A DNA stretch of 64,000 nucleotides from positions 186,001 through 250,000 of the forward strand of contig NZ_BMVF01000001.1 of NCBI RefSeq assembly GCF_014650575.1, written 5' to 3'. Below, in pieces: positions 8,747-17,750 of this stretch (positions are counted from its first letter, which is position 1; every line of letters begins with the position of its first letter). The notes beneath the pieces were generated by a model. The model saw only the letters and a program-made list of their open reading frames with translations. It searched no databases and was not told the DNA's origin. The stretch comes from Streptomyces naganishii JCM 4654 (GTDB lineage: Bacteria; Actinomycetota; Actinomycetes; Streptomycetales; Streptomycetaceae). The position numbers and the translations under genes are program-made.

Positions 8747-9103
8747 ATGTCCGTATCGGACGAGACCACCACCGTCACCGACGGCATCATCCTGACCGAC
8801 GCCGCCGCGTCCAAGGTCAAGGCGCTGCTCGACCAGGAAGGCCGTGACGACCTCGCGCTGCGCGTCGCCGTCCAGCCCGGCGGCTGCTCCGGCCTGCGCT
8901 ACCAGCTCTTCTTCGACGAGCGCTCCCTCGACGGCGACGTGGTGAAGGACTTCGGCGGGGTCAAGGTCGTCACCGACCGCATGAGCGCTCCGTACCTGGG
9001 GGGCGCCACCGTCGACTTCGTGGACACCATCGAGAAGCAGGGCTTCACGATCGACAACCCGAACGCGACCGGCTCCTGCGCCTGCGGCGACTCCTTCAGC
9101 TGA
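8747..9103 (+). CDS. erpA: Iron-sulfur cluster insertion protein ErpA/HesB type
   Basis: A 118-residue A-type Fe-S carrier that delivers clusters to apo-enzymes. The three ligating cysteines are present as C47 (QPGGCSGLRY) and C111/C113 in the C-terminal GSCACGDSFS. The preceding region (LTDAAASKVKALLDQEGRDDLALRVAV) is the HesB/IscA fold. The ATG is preceded by GGGAGAG 6 nt upstream. It stands opposite nadA, whose product needs a [4Fe-4S] cluster. A strong hairpin follows. Confidence 0.95.
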   Translation: MSVSDETTTVTDGIILTDAAASKVKALLDQEGRDDLALRVAVQPGGCSGLRYQLFFDERSLDGDVVKDFGGVKVVTDRMSAPYLGGATVDFVDTIEKQGFTIDNPNATGSCACGDSFS

Positions 9104-9156
9104 CCCGTCCGCCCGGGGCGCCGGCACGACCGGCGGCACCGGTGCGACCGTACGGA

Positions 9157-9195
9157 AAAGGGCGGCCACCCCCTGCCCGGGGGCGGCCGCCCTTT
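9157..9195. terminator. Bidirectional terminator between erpA and the convergent membrane protein
   Basis: Seventeen-nt arms AAAGGGCGGCCACCCCC and GGGGGCGGCCGCCCTTT pair with one wobble around a 5-nt loop. They are bordered by A and T runs on the two strands, so the hairpin can work for both converging genes. Confidence 0.88.
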
Positions 9196-9260
9196 CCTGT
9201 GCCGTGGCGAGCCCGGCGCCGTGCGGCCGCCCTCGCCGCAGTGCTGAGCGCCGGGGCGCC

Positions 9261-11363
9261 TCAGCGGGCGAGCGGCGGCGTCTGCGGCAGCCGCGCGCCC
9301 GGCTTCACCCGCGGGATCGCCTGGCCGTCCGAGCCGACGACCTTCCGGTCACCGAGCGGCCGGTCCAGGTGCACGCTCTGGCGGAACTCCTTGGCGATGG
9401 CGATGCAGACCCGGTCCGGCCAGCGCTTCTCGGTCACCGTGACCGTCACCCGGTCCTGCCCCTCCCGCACCGACGCCCTGTAGTCCGAGCACACCCCGCC
9501 CTCGAAGGCCACGGTCAGTTCGTCACCCGAGGTGCTGTAGCCCGACACCTTCACGTCCTCCGTGACCGGGGCGCCCGCCGAGCCGCTCGGCGCGGGGGTC
9601 GGCTGCGTCGGCTGCCCGGAGGGGGCGGAGGAGGCCAGGTACTTCGGGTCGAGCGCCGGGTAGGTGACGGTGAAGCCGCCGGACCCGCCGCCGTCCACCC
9701 CGCGCACGTGGAACAGCCAGGACGGTACGAGCAGTTGCCGCCCGCCGGAGTAGTGCGAGGCCAGGCCGAACGCCGCCTCGTCCACGGTGAAGGCGTCGCC
9801 CCCGGTGCCCGCCGAGCCCGACGGTGACGTGCCGCAGGGCGCCTCCAGGCGGTCCTTGGGCGGCTCGGGAACGGTGCAGCCGCCGATGCCCATGCGGTGG
9901 TCGGTGCGCGGGGCCGCGTTCATCAGGTCCAGCGTCGTACGCGCACTCAGCACGGGGTACGTGTCGCCCTTCACCGGCGCCTTCAACTGGCCGCTGCCGC
10001 CGACCACCTCGCCCTGCGCGCCCACGGTCAGACCGGTGGTCCAGCCGTAGGTGGGCAGGCCCCCGATCACCGGGTCGGCGTTGACGATCCGCTGGGCGCC
10101 CATGATCTGGCTCGCGTCCACCTTCGCGTCGTCCTGGCCCAGCGCCTTGAGCACCGGCGCCGCCGCCTTCTCGGCCGCCGCCGCGCTCACCGGGTTCGCG
10201 GCCGGGGCCGCGGGGTCGTGCGTGCACAGCACGCCCTTGCAGTTGTCGGTGCCGGGCGCGTACCGGCTGAACGTCCAGGTCCCCGGCGCGAGCCGGTTGA
10301 CCCGCAGCACCGGGCCGCCGCCGTCCTTGCCGGTGCCGACCGTCCACGCCTGCGCGCCGGCCACCGGCGTCCCGTCGACCCCGAGCGCCCGGGCGAGCCG
10401 CGCCACCTCGTCCCGGGTGACCTCCCCCCGCGCCCGGTACACCGCCGCCGAACCGGGTCCGCCGGGCAGTGTGCCGCCGGCCCGGTAGCTCGCGCCGTAC
10501 GGATTCGGCTCGCCGGGCGCGATCCCGTTCGTACCGCCCGAGGAGTAGCCGTCCAGGGCGAGCGGGGGAGGGGTGCCGTGACCCCCGGACGCCTCGCTCC
10601 CCGTGGTACCTCCCCCGGACCCGCCCGAGGCCCCGCCGGCGAGATAGGCCCCACCGCCCCCGACCACGAGCACAGCGGCGGCGACGATCCCCACCGCCCA
10701 GGGCGCCCCCGCCCGACGCGGGCGCCGGGACCCGGGAGCGGCTCCCACGAGCACTCCGTCGTCCCCGCCCGCCGTGACGTCGGCCGCGCCCACCGCGCGC
10801 CCCTCGCCCGATGCGTCGCCCGCACCCGCCGGGCCGGACTCGCCCGTGGCGTCGGCCGCACCCACCGGGCCGGACTCACCCGAGGCGTCGGCCACGCCCA
10901 CCGCCCGCCCCTCGCCCGCGCCCACCGGGCCGGCCTCGCCCGATGCGTCGCCCGCACCCGCCGGGCCGGACTCGCCCGTGGCGTCGGCCATGCTCGCCGG
11001 GACGCCCTCGGCCGGAACGGCACCCGCACCCGCCACGCGGCCCTTGGCCGGAGTACCGGTCACGTCGGCCGCGCGCTCCGCGCCCGGAGTACCGGTCGCG
11101 TCCGCCGTGCCGCCCTTGGCCGCTGCGCCGGTCGCGTCCGCCGCGCGCTCGCCGCCCGGAGTGCCGTCCGCCCCCGCCGGGACGTCCCCGTCCGCGGCCC
11201 CCGCGCCGCCCGCGGCGTCACCCTGCCCGGTGGGGCCGGCCGGCGACTGGGACCCCGTGCCGGCCGGTGGCCGAGCGGGCGTTTCGCCGACAGTCCCGTT
11301 CTCCGCGCGGAGCGCCTCCGCCTCCGCGCGCGCGTCGTCGTTCTCGGGTCGGTCGGTGTTCAC
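9261..11363 (-). CDS. Large single-pass membrane protein with repetitive N-terminus (function unknown)
   Basis: A 700-residue protein in three parts. Residues 1-205 are low-complexity Gly/Ala/Asp/Glu/Ser with imperfect repeats of the type ADATGESGPAGAGDASGE. Residues about 220-243 form one transmembrane helix (WAVGIVAAAVLVVGGGGAYLAGG) after an Arg-rich stop. The extracytoplasmic remainder has Cys pairs (DNCKGVLC, GGCTVPEP, APCGT, GGVCSDY) and no domain I recognise. The topology resembles anti-sigma-like or sensory membrane proteins, but no anti-sigma motif is evident. The GTG start is supported by AAGGAG 7 nt upstream and a good promoter at 11400-11428. Not confidently assignable. Confidence 0.85.
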   Translation of the reverse strand: MNTDRPENDDARAEAEALRAENGTVGETPARPPAGTGSQSPAGPTGQGDAAGGAGAADGDVPAGADGTPGGERAADATGAAAKGGTADATGTPGAERAADVTGTPAKGRVAGAGAVPAEGVPASMADATGESGPAGAGDASGEAGPVGAGEGRAVGVADASGESGPVGAADATGESGPAGAGDASGEGRAVGAADVTAGGDDGVLVGAAPGSRRPRRAGAPWAVGIVAAAVLVVGGGGAYLAGGASGGSGGGTTGSEASGGHGTPPPLALDGYSSGGTNGIAPGEPNPYGASYRAGGTLPGGPGSAAVYRARGEVTRDEVARLARALGVDGTPVAGAQAWTVGTGKDGGGPVLRVNRLAPGTWTFSRYAPGTDNCKGVLCTHDPAAPAANPVSAAAAEKAAAPVLKALGQDDAKVDASQIMGAQRIVNADPVIGGLPTYGWTTGLTVGAQGEVVGGSGQLKAPVKGDTYPVLSARTTLDLMNAAPRTDHRMGIGGCTVPEPPKDRLEAPCGTSPSGSAGTGGDAFTVDEAAFGLASHYSGGRQLLVPSWLFHVRGVDGGGSGGFTVTYPALDPKYLASSAPSGQPTQPTPAPSGSAGAPVTEDVKVSGYSTSGDELTVAFEGGVCSDYRASVREGQDRVTVTVTEKRWPDRVCIAIAKEFRQSVHLDRPLGDRKVVGSDGQAIPRVKPGARLPQTPPLAR

Positions 11364-11383
11364 CGCATCGCTCCTTCGGCTGC

Positions 11384-11428
11384 ACAGCTGCTACAGCTGT
11401 CCCTATGACCCTGACCCGACCCTGACAA
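11384..11428 (-). promoter_or_regulatory. Promoter with palindromic operator candidate
   Basis: On the minus strand TTGTCA (11428-11423) and TAGGGA (11405-11400) are separated by 17 nt, close to the housekeeping sigma consensus. Immediately downstream, at the expected start site, lies a perfect inverted repeat with arms ACAGCTG and CAGCTGT around CTA (11384-11400). GACCCTGAC is also directly repeated within the spacer (11407-11426). Confidence 0.6.
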
Positions 11429-11535
11429 AGCGGCCGGGCACCGGGGCGTATCCCGACTCCCCCATAAGGGGGACGGCGATGGGACGCAGCGGGGGAGCGC
11501 ACGGTTCCCTCCCGTACGCCTGCCCGGAGGCCGGC

Positions 11536-11748
11536 TCAGTCCCCGTAGTCGGACATCGCCTCCAGCAGCCGGGCCGAGGAGGCCGGGACGGACACGCCGT
11601 GGATGTGGGACGGCGGTACCGGACGGGTGGCGTGCGGCGCGGGAGCAGCCCAGTGCGGAGCCATCCGGGCGCAGTCCCCGCGCAGTACGGCCAGATCGGT
11701 GTCCGGATCCACCGGAGCGGGGGCAGCATGGGTCCTGAGGTTCGTCAT
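11536..11748 (-). CDS. Small hypothetical protein
   Basis: A 70-residue reading frame (MTNLRTHAAPAPVDPDTDLAVLRGD...), Pro/Ala/His-rich, ending ASSARLLEAMSDYGD. Codon use has the expected high third-position GC. No Shine-Dalgarno is apparent. It has one Cys and no transmembrane segment. It lies in a gap between two clear genes and is divergent from the downstream kinase. I think it is a real lineage-conserved small gene but cannot verify that. Confidence 0.5.
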   Translation of the reverse strand: MTNLRTHAAPAPVDPDTDLAVLRGDCARMAPHWAAPAPHATRPVPPSHIHGVSVPASSARLLEAMSDYGD

Positions 11749-11878
11749 GGTCGAACCGTAAGCACACGGAAGCCGACCGAGAAAGATCTACTATCGGGTA
11801 GTTTCGTCCACTTCTGTGGTCCGTTCCGACCGGGTAGCGTGAACTGTCAATCCACCTCCCTGCAGGAGAGTCCACGCC

Positions 11879-12853
11879 GTGCGCATCGCAGTCTCCGGCT
11901 CCATCGCCACCGACCACCTCATGACCTTCCCCGGCCGTTTCGCCGACCAGTTCGTCGCGGACCAGCTGCACACGGTCTCGCTCTCCTTCCTGGTCGACCA
12001 GCTGGACGTACGGCGCGGCGGGGTCGGCGCCAACATCGCCTTCGGCATGGGCCAGCTCGGCACCAGGCCGGTCCTGGTCGGCGCCGCCGGCTCCGACTTC
12101 GACGACTACCGCGCCTGGCTGGAGCGCAACGGCGTCGACACCGACTCCGTCCGCATCTCCGAGACCCTGCACACCGCCCGCTTCGTGTGCACCACCGACG
12201 CCGACCACAACCAGATCGGCTCCTTCTACACGGGCGCCATGAGCGAGGCCCGCCTCATCGAGCTCAAGACGGTCGCCGACCGCGTGGGCGGCCTGGACCT
12301 GGTGCTCGTCGGCGCCGACGACCCGGAGGCGATGCTCCGGCACACCGAGGAGTGCCGCAGCCGCTCCATCCCGTTCGCCGCCGACTTCTCCCAGCAGATC
12401 GCCCGCATGGACGGCGACGAGATCCGGATACTGCTGGACGGCGCCACGTACCTGTTCTCCAACGAGTACGAGAAGGGCCTGATCGAGACCAAGACCGGCT
12501 GGAGCGACGCCGAGATCCTCTCCCGCGTCGGCCACCGCGTCACCACCCTCGGCGCGCGCGGCGTGCGCATCGAGCGCGCCGGCGAGGAGCCGATCGAGGT
12601 CGGCTGCCCGGACGAGGAGCGCAAGGCCGACCCCACGGGCGTCGGCGACGCCTTCCGCGCCGGCTTCCTGTCGGGTCTGGTCTGGGGCGTGAGCCTGGAG
12701 CGCGCCGCCCAGGTCGGCTGCATGCTCGCCACCCTCGTCATCGAGACCGTGGGCACGCAGGAGTACCAGCTGCGCCGCGCCCACTTCATGGAGCGCTTCA
12801 CCAAGGCCTACGGCGACGACGCGGCCCGTGAGGTCCGCGCCCACCTCGCCTGA
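11879..12853 (+). CDS. PfkB-family carbohydrate/adenosine kinase
   Basis: A 324-residue ribokinase-fold kinase. N-terminal SGSIATDHL, the substrate-binding RRGGVGANIAFGMGQLG, and the PfkB signature DPTGVGDAFRAGFLSGL with catalytic D257 are all present. It most resembles actinobacterial adenosine kinase or related sugar kinases (inference from overall pattern). The GTG at 11879 has GCAGGAGAG 9 nt upstream. It converges on the desulfurase-TusA gene 25 nt away. Confidence 0.9.
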   Translation: MRIAVSGSIATDHLMTFPGRFADQFVADQLHTVSLSFLVDQLDVRRGGVGANIAFGMGQLGTRPVLVGAAGSDFDDYRAWLERNGVDTDSVRISETLHTARFVCTTDADHNQIGSFYTGAMSEARLIELKTVADRVGGLDLVLVGADDPEAMLRHTEECRSRSIPFAADFSQQIARMDGDEIRILLDGATYLFSNEYEKGLIETKTGWSDAEILSRVGHRVTTLGARGVRIERAGEEPIEVGCPDEERKADPTGVGDAFRAGFLSGLVWGVSLERAAQVGCMLATLVIETVGTQEYQLRRAHFMERFTKAYGDDAAREVRAHLA

Positions 12854-12878
12854 CCGCCGGGCGGTTTCGGCAGACCGG

Positions 12879-14264
12879 CTACGAGAGCCGGCGGACCACG
12901 TAGGCCATGCCCGTGTCCGCCGGCTCCTCGCCGACGTACTCCTGCCCCCGCATCTCGCACCACGCCGGGATGTCCAGTCGCGCCGCCTCGTCGTCCGCGA
13001 GGACGCGCACCGTGCCGCCCACGGGCACGTCCCCGATGACCTTGGCCAGCTCGATCACCGGGATGGGGCAGCGCCGCCCCACCGCGTCCACGACCACCGC
13101 GTCGCCGTCCGCCGCCGGCGCCGCCGGACCCGCGGCCGGTGCCCCCAGCTTCTCCCGCACCGCCGCCACCGCGCCCGGCAGCACCGACAGGAACCGCTCC
13201 ACGTCCTCCTCCGCCGCGCCCGGCGGCAGCGACACGCGCACGTTGCCCTCGCTCAGCACGCCCATCGCCCTCAGGACATGACTGGGCGTCAGCGTGCTGC
13301 TGGTGCAGGAGGAGCCGGACGAGACCGAGAAGCCCTCGCGGTCCAGCTCGTGCAGCAGTGCCTCCCCGTCGACGTAGAGACAGGAGAAGGTGACGACACC
13401 CGGCAGCCGCCGCCGGGGATCGCCCACCACCTCCACGTCCGGGACCAGTTCCGGCACCCGCGCCCGGATCCGCTCCGTGAGCTCCCGCAGTCGTACCGCC
13501 TCGGCGGCCGCCTCCGCGCGGACCGCCCGCAGCGAGGCCGCCGCGGCCACGATCGCCGGGATGTTCTCGAACCCGGCCGCCCGGCCCGACTCCCGCTCGT
13601 CCACCGGCCCCCGGGCCGCGAACCGCACCCCCTTGCGCACGACGAGCAACCCGACCCCCGGCGGGCCGCCCCACTTGTGGGCGCTGGCCGCCAACAGCGA
13701 CCAGTCGCCCTCCACCCGGCCCCAGCCCAGCGACTGCGCCGCGTCCACCAGCAGCGGCACCCCGGCCGCCCGGCACGCCTCGGCGACCTGAGCCACCGGC
13801 TGCTCGGTGCCCACCTCGTGGTTGGCCGACTGGAGCACGGCGAGCGCGGTGTCCCCGCGCAGCGCGTCCGCGTAGGCCGACGGGTCCACCGCGCCGGCCC
13901 GGTTCACCGGCACCCGGGTCACCGTCCCGCCGTCCGCCTCGAACACCTCGGCCGAATGGAGGACGGACGAGTGTTCCACCGCTGACACGATCAGGTGGTG
14001 TCCGACCCGCCGCCGCCCGGCCAGCGCCCCCGCGACGCCCGTGTGCACGGCCCGCGTGCCGGACGAGGTGAACACCACCTCGTCCGTCCGGCATCCGACC
14101 GCCTCGGCGACCGCCTCCCGCGCGGCGTCCAGCAGCATCCGCGCCCTGCGCCCCTCCCGGTACAGCCGCGCGGGATCCGCCCAGCCCTCGTCCAGCGAGG
14201 CCAACAGCGCCTGGCGGGCGACGGGATGGAGCGGAACGGCGGAGGCAGCGTCAAAGTAGGCCAT
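12879..14264 (-). CDS. Cysteine desulfurase fused to a TusA-like sulfur-transfer domain
   Basis: A 461-residue two-domain protein. Residues 1-375 are a class-V PLP enzyme (NifS/IscS-like) with SANHEVGTEQP, the PLP lysine K197 (SAHKWGGPPG) and the persulfide-forming C320 in SSGSSCTSS. Residues about 390-455 are a TusA/SirA domain with C399 in the diagnostic RRCPIPVIELAK motif. The fusion implies direct transfer of sulfane sulfur from the desulfurase Cys to the TusA Cys. No Shine-Dalgarno is seen, but TAACGT (14271-14276) ends 6 nt before the ATG, a leaderless architecture. It is divergent from ctaC. The acceptor (Fe-S clusters, tRNA thiolation, cofactors) is unknown. Confidence 0.9.
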   Translation of the reverse strand: MAYFDAASAVPLHPVARQALLASLDEGWADPARLYREGRRARMLLDAAREAVAEAVGCRTDEVVFTSSGTRAVHTGVAGALAGRRRVGHHLIVSAVEHSSVLHSAEVFEADGGTVTRVPVNRAGAVDPSAYADALRGDTALAVLQSANHEVGTEQPVAQVAEACRAAGVPLLVDAAQSLGWGRVEGDWSLLAASAHKWGGPPGVGLLVVRKGVRFAARGPVDERESGRAAGFENIPAIVAAAASLRAVRAEAAAEAVRLRELTERIRARVPELVPDVEVVGDPRRRLPGVVTFSCLYVDGEALLHELDREGFSVSSGSSCTSSTLTPSHVLRAMGVLSEGNVRVSLPPGAAEEDVERFLSVLPGAVAAVREKLGAPAAGPAAPAADGDAVVVDAVGRRCPIPVIELAKVIGDVPVGGTVRVLADDEAARLDIPAWCEMRGQEYVGEEPADTGMAYVVRRLS

Positions 14265-14298
14265 ACGGCAACGTTAAAACCCCCTCGGGAGCGGCCGG

Positions 14299-14330
14299 CC
14301 CAGGGGCGCCGGGAAGGGCGCGACCAGCCG
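14299..14330 (+). repeat. Partial copy of a dispersed CCCAGGGGCGC intergenic repeat
   Basis: The 32 nt starting CCCAGGGGCGCCGGGAA match the segment at 44519-44550 at 27 positions. It sits in the 261-nt gap between the desulfurase and ctaC, which otherwise holds their divergent promoters. The right-hand inverted end present in the other copy is absent here. Confidence 0.6.
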
Positions 14331-14525
14331 CTTCGGACCCGCCGCCGCCAATCCAGCGAACCACCCCAGCCAGTAGGCACCCCTCCCCGCGACCCGCCGG
14401 AAGGCGTCCAGTAGGGTTTGGTCCGCATAAACATCCAAACCCCTGCCCGACGCAGGGCGGCGACCGACCAGCGAGAAGGCAGGCCGCAGCCAACCGCGCG
14501 GGCGAGACTCTCGGGAAGGCGCTAC

Positions 14526-15485
14526 GTGAGTCCCAACGGCTCCGACCGCTCGCCGCGGCGCCCGATGCGGCGGAAGCTGCTGCAGGCACTGACTGCGGGC
14601 CTGGTCCTGGCGACCGCGACCGGTTGCACATACAAGGACTTCCCCCGGCTGGGTATGCCCACCCCGACCACGGAAGAGGCTCCGCGGATCCTCTCGCTGT
14701 GGCAGGGATCCTGGGCGGCCGCGATCGCCGTCGGCTGCCTGGTGTGGGGTCTGATCCTGTGGAGTGCTTTCTTCCACCGGCGCAGCCGCACCAAGGTGGA
14801 GGTACCTCCGCAGACCCGGTACAACATGCCCATCGAGGCGCTGTACACGGTGGTCCCGCTCATCATCGTCTCGGTGCTCTTCTACTTCACGGCCCGTGAC
14901 GAGTCCAAGCTCCTCGACCAGTCCAAGAAGCCGGACGTCACCATCAACGTCGTCGGCTACCAGTGGAGCTGGGCGTTCAACTACATCGAGCCGGTGGCGG
15001 GTTCCTCGGGCAACGCCGCCGCCGACCCGAACCTGAACGCCATTCCGGACCGGTTCAAGAAGGACTTCCCGGCCAACGCCGGCGGTGTCTACGACTTCGG
15101 TACGCCTGCCACGCGCAACCCGCAGACGGGCAACCCGGGTCCGACGCTCTGGCTGCCGAAGGGCAAGACCGTCCGCTTCATCCTCACCTCACGGGACGTC
15201 ATCCACTCCTTCTGGGTGCTGCCGTTCCTGATGAAGCAGGACGTCATCCCCGGCCACACCAACTCCTTCGAGGTGACCCCCAGCATGGAGGGCACCTACC
15301 GGGGCAAGTGTGCCGAGCTCTGCGGCCAGGACCACTCCCGGATGCTGTTCAACGTGAAGATCGTCTCTCCGGAGCGCTACGAGCAGCACCTCAAGGACCT
15401 CGCTAAGAAGGGGCAGACCGGTTACGTTCCCGCCGGCATCGCGCAGACGAGCCACGAGAAGAACCGGGAGACGAACAACCTGTGA
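14526..15485 (+). CDS. ctaC: Cytochrome c oxidase subunit II (lipoprotein)
   Basis: A 319-residue subunit of the aa3-type oxidase, which takes electrons from the cytochrome bcc complex via CuA. A lipobox ending at C34 (LATATGC) indicates lipid anchoring, followed by two transmembrane helices (about 58-80 and 105-125). The cupredoxin domain carries the CuA ligands in DVIHSFWVL and [12 protein letters not shown]. The start is the GTG at 14526 with GGAAGG 7 nt upstream. The stop overlaps the ctaD start (GTGA). First gene of ctaC-ctaD-ctaF. Confidence 0.97.
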   Translation: MSPNGSDRSPRRPMRRKLLQALTAGLVLATATGCTYKDFPRLGMPTPTTEEAPRILSLWQGSWAAAIAVGCLVWGLILWSAFFHRRSRTKVEVPPQTRYNMPIEALYTVVPLIIVSVLFYFTARDESKLLDQSKKPDVTINVVGYQWSWAFNYIEPVAGSSGNAAADPNLNAIPDRFKKDFPANAGGVYDFGTPATRNPQTGNPGPTLWLPKGKTVRFILTSRDVIHSFWVLPFLMKQDVIPGHTNSFEVTPSMEGTYRGKCAELCGQDHSRMLFNVKIVSPERYEQHLKDLAKKGQTGYVPAGIAQTSHEKNRETNNL

Positions 15486-17218
15486 GCATCCTCAATGAAC
15501 CCCAGGGTGCCGCGGCGGCTGAGGGCTCTTACGAGAGCGAGCTGCCGGTCCGGCGCAAGCGACCCGGTAACGTCGTGGTGAAGTGGCTGACGACCACCGA
15601 CCACAAGACGATCGGAACGCTGTATCTGGCGACCTCCTTCGCGTTCTTCTGCATCGGCGGCGTCATGGCTCTGCTCATGCGTGCCGAGCTGGCCCGCCCG
15701 GGTCTGCAGATCATGTCGAACGAGCAGTTCAACCAGGCGTTCACGATGCACGGCACGATCATGCTGCTGATGTTCGCGACGCCGCTGTTCGCCGGCTTCA
15801 CGAACTGGATCATGCCGCTGCAGATCGGTGCTCCCGACGTGGCGTTCCCGCGGCTGAACATGTTCGCCTACTGGCTGTACCTGTTCGGCTCGCTGATCGC
15901 GGTGGCGGGCTTCCTCACCCCGCAGGGCGCGGCCGACTTCGGCTGGTTCGCCTACGCCCCGCTGTCCGACGCGGTGCACTCGCCGGGCATCGGCGGCGAC
16001 ATGTGGATCATGGGTCTGGCCTTCTCCGGCTTCGGCACGATCCTCGGCTCGGTCAACTTCATCACCACGATCATCTGCATGCGCGCCCCCGGCATGACCA
16101 TGTTCCGCATGCCGATCTTCGTGTGGAACGTGCTGCTGACCGCGGTGCTGGTCCTGCTGGCCTTCCCGGTCCTCGCCGCGGCCCTGTTCGCGCTGGAGGC
16201 CGACCGCAAGTTCGGCGCCCACGTCTTCGACGCCACCAACGGCGGAGCGCTGCTGTGGCAGCACCTCTTCTGGTTCTTCGGCCACCCAGAGGTGTACATC
16301 ATCGCGCTGCCGTTCTTCGGCATCATCAGCGAGGTCATCCCGGTCTTCTCCCGCAAGCCGATGTTCGGCTACATGGGCCTGATCGGCGCGACCATCGCGA
16401 TCGCCGGCCTGTCGGTGACGGTGTGGGCCCACCACATGTACGTCACCGGTGGCGTGCTGCTGCCGTTCTTCTCCTTCATGACCTTCCTGATCGCGGTCCC
16501 GACCGGTGTGAAGTTCTTCAACTGGATCGGCACCATGTGGAAGGGCTCGCTGTCCTTCGAGACCCCGATGCTGTGGGCGACGGGCTTCCTGATCACCTTC
16601 ACCTTCGGTGGTCTGACCGGCGTCATCCTGGCCTCGCCGCCGCTGGACTTCCACATCTCGGACTCGTACTTCGTGGTGGCCCACTTCCACTACGTGGTGT
16701 TCGGCACCGTCGTCTTCGCGATGTTCGCCGGATTCCACTTCTGGTGGCCGAAGTTCACCGGCAAGATGCTCGACGAGCGCCTGGGCAAGATGACGTTCTG
16801 GCTGCTGTTCATCGGCTTCCACGGCACCTTCCTGATCCAGCACTGGCTGGGCGCCGAGGGCATGCCGCGCCGGTACGCCGACTACCTGGCGGCCGACGGC
16901 TTCACCGCCCTGAACACGATCTCGACGATCTTCTCCTTCGTGCTCGGCCTGTCGATCCTGCCGTTCCTCTACAACGTCTGGAAGACGGCCAAGTACGGCA
17001 AGCCGGTCGGCGTCGACGACCCGTGGGGCTACGGCCGTTCGCTCGAGTGGGCGACCTCCTGCCCGCCGCCGCGCCACAACTTCCTCACCCTGCCGCGGAT
17101 CCGCAGCGAATCCCCGGCGTTCGACCTGCACCACCCCGAGATCGCCGCGCTGGACGAGCTCGAGAACGCCGGCCACGGTGAGAAGGCCCTCGCCGGCAAC
17201 AAGGAGGCCGGCAAGTGA
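15482..17218 (+). CDS. ctaD: Cytochrome c oxidase subunit I
   Basis: The 578-residue catalytic heme-copper subunit, with 12 transmembrane helices. Diagnostic segments: [11 protein letters not shown] (heme a ligand), [15 protein letters not shown] (CuB His and cross-linked Tyr), [11 protein letters not shown] (CuB His pair) and [11 protein letters not shown] (heme ligands). It reduces O2 and pumps protons. GTG start overlapping the ctaC stop by 4 nt; the C-terminus overlaps ctaF by 4 nt, so the three are translationally coupled. Confidence 0.98.
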   Translation: MSILNEPQGAAAAEGSYESELPVRRKRPGNVVVKWLTTTDHKTIGTLYLATSFAFFCIGGVMALLMRAELARPGLQIMSNEQFNQAFTMHGTIMLLMFATPLFAGFTNWIMPLQIGAPDVAFPRLNMFAYWLYLFGSLIAVAGFLTPQGAADFGWFAYAPLSDAVHSPGIGGDMWIMGLAFSGFGTILGSVNFITTIICMRAPGMTMFRMPIFVWNVLLTAVLVLLAFPVLAAALFALEADRKFGAHVFDATNGGALLWQHLFWFFGHPEVYIIALPFFGIISEVIPVFSRKPMFGYMGLIGATIAIAGLSVTVWAHHMYVTGGVLLPFFSFMTFLIAVPTGVKFFNWIGTMWKGSLSFETPMLWATGFLITFTFGGLTGVILASPPLDFHISDSYFVVAHFHYVVFGTVVFAMFAGFHFWWPKFTGKMLDERLGKMTFWLLFIGFHGTFLIQHWLGAEGMPRRYADYLAADGFTALNTISTIFSFVLGLSILPFLYNVWKTAKYGKPVGVDDPWGYGRSLEWATSCPPPRHNFLTLPRIRSESPAFDLHHPEIAALDELENAGHGEKALAGNKEAGK

Positions 17219-17613
17219 AGATCCAGGGCAAGATGTTCCTGTGGCTGAGCTTCTTCTTCCTGATCATGGCGGTCGTCTACGGCGCCTGGTCGAAGGAGCC
17301 GGCCGGTACGACGGCGCTCTTCCTGGCCTTCGGCCTGAGCATCATGGTCGGCTTCTACCTGGGCTTCACGGCCCGGCGGGTCGACGCGGGCGCCCAGGAC
17401 AACAAGGAGGCCGATGTCGCGGACGACGCCGGCGAGCTGGGCTTCTTCAGCCCGCACAGCTGGCAGCCGCTCGCCCTCGGCGTCGGCGGCGCGCTCGCCT
17501 TCCTGGGCGTGGCGGTCGGCTGGTGGCTGCTGTACTTCGCCGCCCCCGTCATCGTGGTCGCCCTGTGGGGCTGGGTCTTCGAGTACTACCGCGGTGAGAA
17601 CCGCACCCAGTGA
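17215..17613 (+). CDS. ctaF: Cytochrome c oxidase subunit IV
   Basis: A 132-residue actinobacterial subunit IV with four hydrophobic segments (about 8-23, 32-50, 80-100 and 103-122) and the typical [13 protein letters not shown] loop. It stabilises the oxidase in the bcc-aa3 supercomplex. The GTG start is preceded by GGAGG inside the ctaD end. A hairpin terminator follows. Confidence 0.95.
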   Translation: MKIQGKMFLWLSFFFLIMAVVYGAWSKEPAGTTALFLAFGLSIMVGFYLGFTARRVDAGAQDNKEADVADDAGELGFFSPHSWQPLALGVGGALAFLGVAVGWWLLYFAAPVIVVALWGWVFEYYRGENRTQ

Positions 17614-17647
17614 CACACGGCGCGGCACCACGCGCTGAGCGACACCG

Positions 17648-17682
17648 AAACCCGGGCTCTCCTCACGGAGGGCCCGGGTTTT
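17648..17682 (+). terminator. Terminator of the ctaCDF operon
   Basis: AAACCCGGGCTCTCC and GGAGGGCCCGGGTTT form a 15-bp stem with one wobble and a TCAC loop, ending in TTTT, 34 nt after ctaF. Confidence 0.9.
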
Positions 17683-17750
17683 CGCGTACCGCGTCCCCCG
17701 TACGGACGATCCACCGCGCAGGAGCTGACGGAGCTACTTAGCGTGAGGCC

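Noticed and set aside
14281..14525. Small ORFs in the desulfurase-ctaC intergenic region
   Set aside because: They overlap divergent promoters and a dispersed repeat and lack start signals.
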